From: Terasakiella sp. SH-1
GTDB lineage: Bacteria > Pseudomonadota > Alphaproteobacteria > Rhodospirillales > Terasakiellaceae
NCBI RefSeq assembly: GCF_004564135.1
Contig: NZ_CP038255.1
Location: 2,901,501-2,965,500, forward strand
Reading direction: 5' to 3'
Length of the DNA: 64,000 bases
Below, in pieces: positions 18,147 through 25,809 of the stretch. A model generated the notes under the pieces. The model had not been told where the DNA came from. It saw nothing but the letters and a program-made list of their open reading frames with translations, and searched no databases. The first letter of the stretch is position 1. Each line of letters begins with the position of its first letter. A program made the translations under genes and the position numbers.

Positions 18147-19970
18147 ATGTGTGGCATTGTTGGTTTTATCGGTCAAAAAGAAGCAGCCCCCTTACTGGTG
18201 GAAGGGCTGAAACGTCTGGAATATCGCGGTTATGATTCTGCAGGCATCGCCACCTTGCCCAATGGTCATATAGAACGCCGCCGCGCTGAAGGCAAAATCG
18301 TCAATCTTGAAAAAGTCCTTGGTGAACAGCCCGTCACAGGTACCATCGGCATTGGCCATACCCGCTGGGCCACCCATGGCATTCCCAATAAAACCAATGC
18401 CCACCCCCATGCCACAGGCCGTGTTGCCGTGGTACATAACGGCATTATTGAAAATTTTCAGGAACTGCGTGCCGAGCTGATTGAAAAAGGATTTTCCTTT
18501 TATTCAGAAACCGATAGCGAAGTTGTTCCGACCCTAATTACCAGCTACCTCAACGATGGCCTTTCCCCTGTTGAAGCCGTAAAAACCACGCTCAAACGAC
18601 TGGAAGGTGCGTTTGCCTTGGGGATTATTTTTGCCGGCGAAGATAATCTTTTAATCGGGGCACGTCGCGGTAGCCCCTTGGCTGTTGGCTTTGGCGAAGG
18701 TGAAATGTATCTCGGCTCCGATGCCATGGCTCTGGCTCCACTTACCAAGAAAATCGCCTATCTGGATGAGGGCGACTGGGTGGTTCTCGGTCGTGACAAC
18801 GTAACCTTTTATGATGAAAATGATACCGAAGTCAGCCGCGACATTCGTGAAACCGCCATGTCTGGAGCACTGATTGGCAAGGGTGAACATCGTCATTACA
18901 TGCTCAAGGAAATTTTCGAGCAGCCTCAGGTCATTGGCGACACACTGGCAGGTTTCTTCAACCCCACCAACCAGACTATTTCCATGCCGGATTTCCCGTT
19001 TGAACTGGCCCATATCTCGCGCATTACCATCGTTGCCTGCGGCACGTCCTTTTATGCTGGACTGGTTGCCAAATATTGGATCGAACAATATGCCCGCATC
19101 GGGGTAGAAATTGATGTGGCCTCAGAATTTCGTTACCGTGAAGCCCCCATGCCTGAAGGTGGCCTGGCCTTATTTATTTCCCAATCCGGGGAAACCGCCG
19201 ATACTCTGGCTGCCCTTCGTTATGCCAAATCACAAGACCAACATATTCTTTCCATTGTCAATGTGCCCGAAAGTTCCATGGAACGGGAGTCTCATGCGGT
19301 TTTACGCACCCACGCCGGGCCTGAAATCGGCGTGGCCTCAACCAAAGCCTTCACAACACAACTAACCGTATTGGCCTGCCTTGCCATTTCACTGGCCAAG
19401 GCCAAGGGTACGCTTCAGGCAGATACAGAAGCCAGCCTGTGTAAAGCCATTGCCGAAGTCCCCGCCCGTGTCACCGAAATTCTCACCCATGACAAAGCCT
19501 TGCGCGATATCGCCCAAAATGTCGCAGAAGCTCGCGATGTGCTTTATCTGGGACGTGGCGCAGCCTTTCCTATTGCTATGGAAGGGGCATTGAAACTGAA
19601 GGAAATTTCCTATATTCATGCCGAAGGCTATGCCGCAGGAGAAATGAAACACGGCCCGATCGCCCTGATTGACGAAAGCGTCCCCGTGATCGTTTTGGCC
19701 CCCAGTGACAGCAATTTTGAAAAAACAGCCTCCAACACCCAAGAAGTTGTTGCCCGTGGGGGACGCGTCATCTTTATGGCCGACCAAACAGGCTGCTCAA
19801 AAATGGCCGACCATTCCATGGCCTCAGTCCCCATGCCTGTCGTTCATTCCTTTGTCGCCCCAATCCTCTATTCCATCCCGGTCCAACTCCTAGCCTATCA
19901 CGTCGCCGTCCACAAAGGCACAGATGTGGATCAACCGAGGAATCTAGCGAAATCGGTGACTGTTGAATGA
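18147..19970 (+). CDS. glmS: Glucosamine-fructose-6-phosphate aminotransferase
   Basis: Converts fructose-6-phosphate and glutamine to glucosamine-6-phosphate. N-terminal cysteine nucleophile of the glutaminase domain (MCGIVGFIG), two SIS isomerase domains (VACGTSFYAGL, SQSGETADTLAALR, and GRGAAFPIAMEGALKLKEIS), and the conserved C-terminal tail KGTDVDQPRNLAKSVTVE. The last two codons and the stop (gttgaatga) are also the outer end of a 100-bp inverted repeat of the downstream island, so the 3' end of glmS is a junction. The 3' end of glmS is a known integration hot spot (attTn7), though no Tn7 genes are seen. Confidence 0.97.
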   Translation: MCGIVGFIGQKEAAPLLVEGLKRLEYRGYDSAGIATLPNGHIERRRAEGKIVNLEKVLGEQPVTGTIGIGHTRWATHGIPNKTNAHPHATGRVAVVHNGIIENFQELRAELIEKGFSFYSETDSEVVPTLITSYLNDGLSPVEAVKTTLKRLEGAFALGIIFAGEDNLLIGARRGSPLAVGFGEGEMYLGSDAMALAPLTKKIAYLDEGDWVVLGRDNVTFYDENDTEVSRDIRETAMSGALIGKGEHRHYMLKEIFEQPQVIGDTLAGFFNPTNQTISMPDFPFELAHISRITIVACGTSFYAGLVAKYWIEQYARIGVEIDVASEFRYREAPMPEGGLALFISQSGETADTLAALRYAKSQDQHILSIVNVPESSMERESHAVLRTHAGPEIGVASTKAFTTQLTVLACLAISLAKAKGTLQADTEASLCKAIAEVPARVTEILTHDKALRDIAQNVAEARDVLYLGRGAAFPIAMEGALKLKEISYIHAEGYAAGEMKHGPIALIDESVPVIVLAPSDSNFEKTASNTQEVVARGGRVIFMADQTGCSKMADHSMASVPMPVVHSFVAPILYSIPVQLLAYHVAVHKGTDVDQPRNLAKSVTVE

Positions 19971-20268
19971 TTTGATCGGTGCCGATAGCGTTCTTCAACC
20001 GTAATTCCAAGTTCATCATCGGTGTACAAAGGTACCTTTAACGCAATAGAAACAACGTGTTCCTTGTCTTCGGGAAGGTGCTGAACGTCGATACGTTCAA
20101 CGACCTGTGACAGCCATTTTTGTTTTTTACGTTTGTTGAAGGCGTTTAAATGGTCAAAATCAACCACCAACACGTTGTTTCTATTGCGTTAAAGGTACCT
20201 TTGTACACCGATGATGAACTTGGAATTACGGTTGAAGAACATTATCGGCACCGATCAAATCATTCCAC
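19962..20268. repeat. Large inverted repeat, 100-bp arms, at the glmS end
   Basis: Arms 19962-20061 and 20169-20268 are reverse complements with three mismatches in 100 bp, separated by 107 bp. The outer end of the left arm is the final nine bases of glmS. A third, diverged copy of part of the arm lies at about 25700-25809 (reverse orientation). Differences between copies are mostly at third codon positions of one reading frame, so the repeated unit is protein-coding in origin. Confidence 0.85.
19971..20173 (-). pseudogene. Fragment of a recombinase-like C-terminal region
   Basis: The minus-strand frame reads FDHLNAFNKRKKQKWLSQVV, then ERIDVQHLPEDKEHVVSIAL, then KVPLYTDDELGI. A helix followed by L-x-x-V-V-E-R-I-D-V and a beta strand is the usual C-terminal segment of long serine recombinases. 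It runs into the glmS 3' end without a proper stop of its own and has no N-terminal part here, so it is a fragment. The same peptide recurs at 20169-20268 (plus) and 25700-25809 (minus). Family assignment is tentative. Confidence 0.45.
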
Positions 20269-20695
20269 GGTGGAACATGACGCTACATCGGCATCGTTAA
20301 TGACCCACTTTTCAGATGATGCCACCGTGTCTAAAAACGGCGATTTACACGACAATTTGAATGGCAACATTAATGGTAATTCCAGCATCAAAGTCTGCAT
20401 TAAGTTCGACCTTATAATTCGTTCAACAGCATTCTGGGTTTCAAACTATAGCGAGTATCAGCAGTTTTTATCCAATAAGATTGCAGAGTTCCGTGACGAC
20501 GGCAGAACATTCAAATGGATCGCACGTTGGTTCAACGACAACAATCACCTGACACCACGCGGGAAGACATTCTCGGATCGGCACGTCCACGGCATTCTTA
20601 AAAAACGACAGATCAGGGATGCCCGTTTCTTACGACCGCCCGTGATTAGTATTTCTAATGTTGATTTATTTTACCAACCATACGAACGTGGTTGA
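20150..20695 (+). CDS. Recombinase-associated hypothetical protein with HTH-like C terminus
   Basis: Open frame of 181 codons whose first third is the repeated module (HVVSIALKVPLYTDDELGI) and whose last third reads SEYQQFLSNKIAEFRDDGRT, FKWIARWFNDNNHLTPRGKT, then F, with HVHGILKKRQIRD. The pattern IA-x-x-F/L-N-x2-G/N-x2-T-P-R-G-K and a following helix is the recombinase/helix-turn-helix element found in large serine recombinases. No catalytic serine domain is attached, so it is either the C-terminal remnant of such an enzyme or a stand-alone accessory protein. The start is uncertain: no ribosome-binding site is evident at 20150, and ATG 20300 is an alternative. Confidence 0.5.
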   Translation: MVKINHQHVVSIALKVPLYTDDELGITVEEHYRHRSNHSTVEHDATSASLMTHFSDDATVSKNGDLHDNLNGNINGNSSIKVCIKFDLIIRSTAFWVSNYSEYQQFLSNKIAEFRDDGRTFKWIARWFNDNNHLTPRGKTFSDRHVHGILKKRQIRDARFLRPPVISISNVDLFYQPYERG

Positions 20696-20750
20696 TCAAT
20701 CACGCTGGACCGATTAAGAAGCCCGTCCATTTTATTTGAAGGATATTGAT

Positions 20751-21026
20751 ATGAACAAAAACGATCTTGTGGCTGCTGTGGCAACCGCTTCCGACCTTAC
20801 CAAAGCCGACGCTACGGCTGCGACTGATGCTGTATTCGATGCCATTTCAGGCGCACTTAAAGGCGGCGATACAGTCACATTGGTTGGGTTCGGTTCTTTT
20901 GCTGTTTCAGAACGTGCAGCCCGTGAAGGTCGTAACCCGCGCACAGGTGAGACTATCCAGATTGCAGCAGCCAAGCAGCCTAAGTTCAAGGCTGGCAAAG
21001 GTCTTAAAGACGCTGTGAATGCGTAA
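20751..21026 (+). CDS. HU-family DNA-binding protein
   Basis: A 91-residue histone-like protein. It starts [20 protein letters not shown], continues with [20 protein letters not shown], and has the DNA-binding arm motif [12 protein letters not shown] and the C-terminal [16 protein letters not shown], all typical of HU-beta. GAAGGA precedes the ATG at 20751. It is island-borne, so it may be an element-encoded extra copy that tunes recombination or silencing; that role is inference. Confidence 0.93.
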   Translation: MNKNDLVAAVATASDLTKADATAATDAVFDAISGALKGGDTVTLVGFGSFAVSERAAREGRNPRTGETIQIAAAKQPKFKAGKGLKDAVNA

Positions 21027-21056
21027 TTGATGATGGGGACGGTTATTCGTCCCCAT

Positions 21057-21485
21057 TCACGCCTTCTCGCGACGTTTGGCTTTTTCTTTCAACACGGCGA
21101 TCTGATCGTCGAGATCACCATTCTCGACCATATCCAACAGATGTTCCAAAACGGTGATCACGTCTTCTTGGCTGTCGCCGCATTCAACTGATGGACAACC
21201 CGGTTCGATTTCCAGAACGTATGACGACCCGTATCTGACTTCGACATACCACTTCCCATCGACTTCGAAGAACCATTTACGGGGTGCCGATTTGACGGGA
21301 CGTTTACGGCGAACGGGTTCACCATCTTCCTGTTCCGTGACGTAGCGATAACGCTCCACTTTATATGACGGATCGCGCAGCAAACCCAATTGATGAATGA
21401 TGCCGTTGCTGACCACCTGACGCGGCGTGGGTCTTCTTGTAACGACAGCCAGTGGTTTGCGTTTCTTGGAGAGTTTCAGTTCCAT
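21057..21485 (-). CDS. Hypothetical protein, DUF6641-like
   Basis: A 142-residue soluble basic protein. N terminus LKLSKKRKPLAVVTRRPTPR, then a central KWFFEVDGKWYVEVRYGSSY beta region and a C-terminal helix (VITVLEHLLDMVENGDLDDQ). This arrangement (basic start, G-x-W-Y-V-x-V-R-Y-G centre, G-D/E-L-D-x-x-I end) recalls the DUF6641 family, found mostly in proteobacterial mobile elements; function unknown. It lies between HU and a resolvase gene that reads the same way. Confidence 0.6.
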   Translation of the reverse strand: MELKLSKKRKPLAVVTRRPTPRQVVSNGIIHQLGLLRDPSYKVERYRYVTEQEDGEPVRRKRPVKSAPRKWFFEVDGKWYVEVRYGSSYVLEIEPGCPSVECGDSQEDVITVLEHLLDMVENGDLDDQIAVLKEKAKRREKA

Positions 21486-21558
21486 ACCGTTTCCTTATTG
21501 ATGTGTTATTCCGTTTTTGTTAATAGTGATATTAGATCAATACATTGGGCAAATTTTT

Positions 21559-22149
21559 TTAAGCGGCTTCGTCAGCAGCCATCTGCTTCTTGATGCGTGA
21601 TACCGTTGCGGGAAATACGTTCGCCATCTTTGCCACAGCGCGAACACCATGACCTTCACGTAACTGCTTCTTCACCCGATTAATCTTCCAATCACCCACA
21701 GATGGTCTGCCGATCTTCTTATCAGTTCTGGCAAGCCCAGCCTTCACGCGCTCACTGATCATGGATTTTTCAAATTCTGAGAATACTCCAAGCAGTTGAA
21801 ATAGCATGCGCCCTGCGATGGTGCTGGTATCCAGCCCTTGCTTATGAAGATAGAGGTCAATACCGCGATCATTGATGTCAGAAAGAAAGCTCACGAGGTC
21901 ATTTAAAGACCGACCGAGGCGGCAGACGCTCCAACTGGCGACGAGATCAAACTTCTTTTGGGCAACACCGATCATCATTTGATCGAAGCCCGGTCGCTCA
22001 CTGCGCCCTTTAGCACCACTGATGCCTTCATCGGCGTAAACGGCAACCACCTCCCAACCTAACCTGCCAGCGACTTCATCAAGGTCACGGCGTTGGTTCT
22101 CGATGGTCTGATCGTCGGTGGATACACGGAGGTATAGGGCGACGCGCAT
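21559..22149 (-). CDS. Serine recombinase (resolvase/invertase family)
   Basis: A complete 196-residue small serine recombinase. The catalytic serine lies in MRVALYLRVSTDDQTIENQR, with later active-site parts in DLVASWSVCRLGRSLNDLV and the E helix GVFSEFEKSMISERVKAGL. The C-terminal helix-turn-helix reads GHGVRAVAKMANVFPATVSR. The usual D-R-L-G-R motif is C-R-L-G-R here, a small change. Start at 22149 is set by CAGGAG eight bases upstream. Likely role: resolution or inversion within the mobile element. Confidence 0.9.
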   Translation of the reverse strand: MRVALYLRVSTDDQTIENQRRDLDEVAGRLGWEVVAVYADEGISGAKGRSERPGFDQMMIGVAQKKFDLVASWSVCRLGRSLNDLVSFLSDINDRGIDLYLHKQGLDTSTIAGRMLFQLLGVFSEFEKSMISERVKAGLARTDKKIGRPSVGDWKINRVKKQLREGHGVRAVAKMANVFPATVSRIKKQMAADEAA

Positions 22150-22537
22150 GGTGATCTCCTGTTTCAATATCAGTGCGTTTTGAAACACCCAAAATCAGGG
22201 AGGTCGCATTGGCAGATAAATGCGATTTTAATGGACCTCGTGATGATGAGGGTTTTGAAACAGGATCATGGTATGCCGGAAAAAAGACCGGAACAAGCCG
22301 GATTCCGGCAGGTTATGGATGAAGAACTTGTCGGGCGGTATGGTCGACTTCGCCTGTCACCCTTCTTGTTCTTCCTTCAAAACAAACACAGAAGAACTAA
22401 CCAGATCAGAAATCCCCCCTTATCTACCCCCTACTAATATAACCTTAGACCACCCCCGATAGGGGGGATTTTACCCGACACAGTTTTTATCCAACCTCGC
22501 CCGATGGAAACGTGGAGGTGTTAGTGGACGAGGGTGT
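22150..22537. other. Gene-poor stretch with a G/C-run hairpin
   Basis: No convincing protein gene; short open frames here have no ribosome-binding sites or recognisable sequence. It contains an inverted repeat at 22409-22472 (aaatccccccttatc against gataggggggattt) with a loop of about 34 bases. The hairpin is not followed by a T run on either strand, so it is not a standard terminator; it could be an element end or a protein-binding site. Confidence 0.4.
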
Positions 22538-23113
22538 TCATTCATCGAAAAAGAACAGAAATAAAAATGAAACGGCACCTATAATCAAAATTAAACCTTC
22601 ACCAATTACACCTAAATGCAATGAATTCGATGAAAGCGCGTACTTGTTAATAAGCATTAGCAATATAATTAAGTTTGCAATACCAAAGCCATATGAAGGA
22701 AATCTCAGATACTCAGCATTTGCCATATAAATTGAAACAATACCTGTTATGCCGCTAACTGCGAATAGAAAAGCAATTGCCAGAAAACTTTTTAGATTTA
22801 ACTCTTCACCTATTTGTAAATAGCCCCAACGAAAATAAATAATGAGAGCAAATGCGATATAAACCCCGCCTAATGCGAGAACCGGGAGAGTAGGAGTTTC
22901 ACCAAAAGCATAAGAAAGGAAAAAAATACCAATGGCATACAGTATCGTTATAAAAAATATTGAAATTATCCAAGAAAACGACCAGAATTCACCTGAAATA
23001 TTATATGAACTATGTAAAAAGTTATTCTTATCAATAAATTGAAGAATAGTTATAGCGTCAGCAATTAATGCAATGATTCCTATTCCGGTTGCGAATATTT
23101 TTTTGTCATTCAT
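22538..23113 (-). CDS. Hypothetical membrane protein
   Basis: A 191-residue very hydrophobic protein with five to six predicted membrane helices by eye: near residues 5-27, 45-72, 75-95, 107-127, 135-155 and 165-187. It begins MNDKKIFATGIGIIALIADA and ends in FLFLFFFDE. No catalytic or transport motif is recognised. Its AT-rich codon use differs from core genes and suggests transfer. Isolated; no obvious partner in the same direction. Confidence 0.6.
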   Translation of the reverse strand: MNDKKIFATGIGIIALIADAITILQFIDKNNFLHSSYNISGEFWSFSWIISIFFITILYAIGIFFLSYAFGETPTLPVLALGGVYIAFALIIYFRWGYLQIGEELNLKSFLAIAFLFAVSGITGIVSIYMANAEYLRFPSYGFGIANLIILLMLINKYALSSNSLHLGVIGEGLILIIGAVSFLFLFFFDE

Positions 23114-23321
23114 TTTTAATTCCTACATATACAAGCATTGAATTGACTACTGAACTGTGTTTGACCACTTCCTTTGTATTGATAATTACACCATCTACGG
23201 ATAGTGGAAATAAAACAACAATTAACCACATAAGACGGCACCTATTCAACCTATTAAAATAAAAATGTTCTTTTTTTGTTCTTAACTTCTACATCCAGTT
23301 AGGCTACATTCTTCATCAGTC

Positions 23322-23408
23322 AACGGGATAAGTGTGACCGAAAGGTTCCTTGTCCCGTTTTCTATTTTGAGCAAGCCGTTCTCCGCATCTGTGGAGGGCG
23401 GCTTTTTT
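23322..23408 (+). ncRNA. Candidate structured RNA with GAAA tetraloop hairpin and terminator
   Basis: Two hairpins in a row on the plus strand. The first (23323-23359) pairs acgggataag with cttgtcccgt over ten pairs including one G-U, and carries an inner gacc-gaaa-ggtt stem capped by a GNRA-type GAAA loop. Twelve to fourteen bases later comes a terminator hairpin (23373-23408). Together they look like a small RNA or a leader for the gene at 23433. No known riboswitch was recognised. Confidence 0.5.
23373..23408 (+). terminator. Rho-independent terminator
   Basis: aagccgttctccgcatctgt pairs back with ggagggcggctt: stem AGCCG-tt-CTCC / GGAG-gg-CGGCT, followed by TTTTTT. It lies 25 bases before the start codon of the next gene, so it either ends the RNA above or attenuates that gene. 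Confidence 0.75.
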
Positions 23409-23432
23409 CATTTTTAACAACAGGAGTTTTCC

Positions 23433-24239
23433 ATGAGTGGAAATTCATTTTGGGGCAGCCTGACATCGGGTCTGTCCAATTTCGCTAATGGCGTTGGTGA
23501 TTTATTCAACGTTGGCAGCACCGTCAGCACATCAAGCAACATCAAACCTGATGACGTTCTCAAAACCAAAACCGCGCTTAATGCCGTGGGAAGTTACGAT
23601 GTGCCAGACTTCGGCATCACGGAAATTCCCGATACGGGAATGATTGATGGACTAAAGAACTTTCAAGCCAACAATGGATTGAAGGTTGATGGCGTAATGA
23701 AGCCGGGCGGTCCCACGGAAAATGCGTTGGGTCAGACTTTGGCAAATCAGGGCATTTCAACCACGGACATACTGGAAAAGGTGAAGACACCGCCCGTCAC
23801 ACCAATGCCAGATATGCCAAAGCCAGTTTCACCGCCCCAAACATCATGGTCGGCATCTGCACCGCTTAGTGAAGTTCCAAAGCCTTCGAGACCAAAACTG
23901 CCAAAGAACGACCCGATGACAGGTTTGGAAGACCCGTTGGCATCTGCCCCGAAAGGGAAAATGCCAACGAAAAAACAATGGGACGAAGTCGCAAAAATGC
24001 AGCAACAGAAGGCGAAGACAGCGATCATCCCGCAGGGCGACACAGTGGATCAGCGTATTCGTTCGATGATGTCAGACAAACGTTATGGCGACAAACAAGA
24101 CACTCGCCTTACCAAATTGGTTGGACGGAAGATGGGGAAGAGTATGAAATTGATGACGGTGTTCGTATTGAAATGTATCCGTCTCCCATATACCGCCCTG
24201 CTCCCAATTGGATGCACAAGCTCAGTGATGATGTGTTGA
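23433..24239 (+). pseudogene. Peptidoglycan-binding-domain protein, 3' end replaced
   Basis: Starts MSGNSFWGSLTSGLSNFANG after CAGGAG. A peptidoglycan-binding type 1 repeat reads DTGMIDGLKNFQANNGLKVD followed by GVMKPGGPTENAL, then a long proline-rich linker (KTPPVTPMPDMPKPVSPPQT), the layout of some phage and island proteins with a lysin-like or virion role. Past about residue 225 (near 24110) the frame loses sense (KLVGRKMGKSMKLMTVFVLK) while another frame begins to encode a DUF4145 domain. So the gene is fused out of frame to a different gene; its own 3' end is lost. Confidence 0.65.
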
Positions 24240-24715
24240 AAAACATTCTCTCCGAAACTTACTCCGCCTTAAGCATCAACTCAAATTACTTGGTAGTTTT
24301 CGGGGTTCGTACTGCACTGGACAGAACATTCAACCTTATCGTAGGTGATAAGGGAAATTTTAAAGATACATTAAAAGCTATGAAAGATGGCAAACATATC
24401 TCCCAACAACATGCGGATATTATTGACCCTTTAATTGAAGCTGGTCACGCTTCTGCTCACAGAGGATGGGTTCCGTCCAATCGGGTCGTGAACAAGATTT
24501 TAGATGCGATGGAATACATCATTGAAGACTTGATGCGCACCAACATTAAAGCAGGTAAACGCCGAAGGCTACACAACTATAGATGCATAAACAGCAAAAC
24601 TCAAAGAAGAGTTGCCATTAGTTGCCAGTTGTCATTTAAAAACTCGGAGAGTTTTCCTAGTTGCCTTATTTCCAATGGCAACTCTTCCTTTCTGTCATGT
24701 TTTCCAGTTAGTTAA
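24113..24715 (+). pseudogene. DUF4145-domain fragment lacking its N terminus
   Basis: In the third frame the sequence reads GWTEDGEEYEIDDGVRIEMY, then a DUF4145-like region: HKLSDDVLKNILSETYSALS, FGVRTALDRTFNLIVGD, KHISQQHADIIDPLIEAGHA, SAHRGWVPS. DUF4145 domains occur in restriction and other defence proteins. No start codon with a ribosome-binding site is visible, and the usual N-terminal zinc-finger part is missing. The last 50 codons run into the GTTGCC repeat array, suggesting the original C terminus was also changed. Confidence 0.6.
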
Positions 24716-24943
24716 AGCGGGAAAAGACCAAACGAGTTGCCATAGTTGCTAGAATGATAAGTAAAATGGCTTTTTATATATAAGAATGATCTTTTATATA
24801 AAAATTTTTTCCCTGATTATGTGAAAAAAGGCAACTATGGCAACTCTTGAACAGATAAGTCAAAGGTCACAAGGACTTAAGCGATTTGCCTTTCGAGTTG
24901 CCATTTTTTTTCACCCATTTCGCATGGCAACTCAATGACAACT
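24611..24943. repeat. Array of GTTGCCA repeats in AT-rich DNA (candidate origin or binding array)
   Basis: About ten copies of GTTGCC(A/T) or its complement occur in 333 bp: plus copies begin at 24611, 24621, 24660, 24736 and 24897, a variant at 24745; complement copies (TGGCAAC or GGCAACT) lie at 24676, 24830, 24838 and 24925. Many share the extended form gAGTTGCCAt. Some are arranged as back-to-back pairs (ggcaactatggcaact). Spacing is irregular and the DNA between is AT-rich, with a run of tatataaaaa near 24800. The look is that of initiator-binding iterons or a regulator array. No replication initiator is next to it. Confidence 0.6.
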
Positions 24944-24957
24944 AATAATAAGAAAAA

Positions 24958-25700
24958 TTATTCTGCCACTTTTCTAAACAGCCATGACACAAGGAATTGT
25001 CTACAAAGTTCATTAAGATAGTCAAGATACCCTCGCTCTCTATGCGAAGCCGGATTTAGACCAAATGAACGTTGAGCAATCTCAGAACCTTTGTGAGAAA
25101 TTTCACTTCTCAATGAGTACAAGGTGCCTAAGACCTTTGCAAAGTCATTCGTCCAATGCTCTCCAATGACCTCTTGAATGTAGCTTTTGAACTTCTGGTT
25201 CACCCCATAGCTATCCTGACCACATGCGTCACAATTTTTAGTCTCTTTTGGTAGAAATACTTCAAGCATAATGATCATCAACAAGAAGCGTTCAGTTGAT
25301 GATCGTGCTGTTATTGCTTTATTGAACCATTCTCATCCAAGTAAGAACATTTCTTTGTCCTCGGCTGATAATGTCTCGTAAGTGGAGTAACCTTGAGAGA
25401 GATCCATTGAGCCTAACCAGTATGGGTCCAACGATTTAGCTGGTAGTTGAGTGAGGCTTGGATTTTCGTATTCGTACCATTTATCTCGGCAAAAATCTGT
25501 TTTGAAAAAGTAGCCAATTTGAGAAAACTTACTTTCAAAATCGTTTTCACCTTGAGCTAACGTCCATTCATAGTGACTACTGTTGCCCAATTCGCATTCA
25601 ATAGATGTCGTACACCATTGTCTAAGCAATGGGATTAGTGGAAGGAAACGTGCTTTAAATAATTGGTTGGTTCGATAAGTATCCAGCCATACAAGTCCGG
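24958..25700 (-). pseudogene. HEPN-like gene with internal TGA stop and lost 5' end
   Basis: One minus-strand frame codes through from about 25712 to 24958 with a single TGA at 25333-25335. Before it: TGLVWLDTYRTNQLFKARFL, GNSSHYEWTLAQGENDFESK, KSLDPYWLGSMDLSQGYSTY, DKEMFLLG. After it: EWFNKAITARSSTERFLLMI, IMLEVFLP, NCDACG, and LGTLYSLRSEISHKG. The R-x4-H in RSEISH, after a helix with ERFLLMIIMLE, is the pattern of HEPN nuclease domains as in ApeA-like abortive-infection proteins. The 5' end is cut off where a recombinase-like fragment begins. Broken defence gene is the best reading; HEPN identity is by motif only. Confidence 0.6.
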
Positions 25701-25809
25701 TGTTAGGATACCGAGGTCATCATCGGTGTACAAAGGTACCTTTAACCCAATAGAAACAACATGCTCCTTGTCTTCGGGAAAGTGCTGAACGTCGATGCGT
25801 TCAACGACC
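25700..25809 (-). pseudogene. Third copy of the recombinase-like module, cut by an IS
   Basis: Reads VQVVERIDVQHFPEDKEHVV then SIGLKVPLYTDDDLGI, nearly the same protein as the two arms at the glmS end; DNA differences are few and mainly silent. Its upstream side is interrupted by the IS3-family copy starting at 25810, and its downstream side is fused to the HEPN-like gene. The catalytic N-terminal fragment at 29750-29888 on the same strand could be the other end of the same old gene; that link is inference. Confidence 0.5.

Noticed and set aside
19962-20268. A Tn7-like transposon at the glmS end
   Set aside because: Insertion next to glmS fits Tn7, but no tnsABCD-like genes or Tn7 ends were found in the island; the repeat is recombinase-coding DNA.
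22409-22472. Hairpin with C/G runs taken as a terminator
   Set aside because: Loop of about 34 bases and no T run next to either arm; kept only as an unexplained inverted repeat.
24611-24943. CRISPR array
   Set aside because: Repeats are only seven to nine bases, in both orientations, with irregular spacing; no cas genes.
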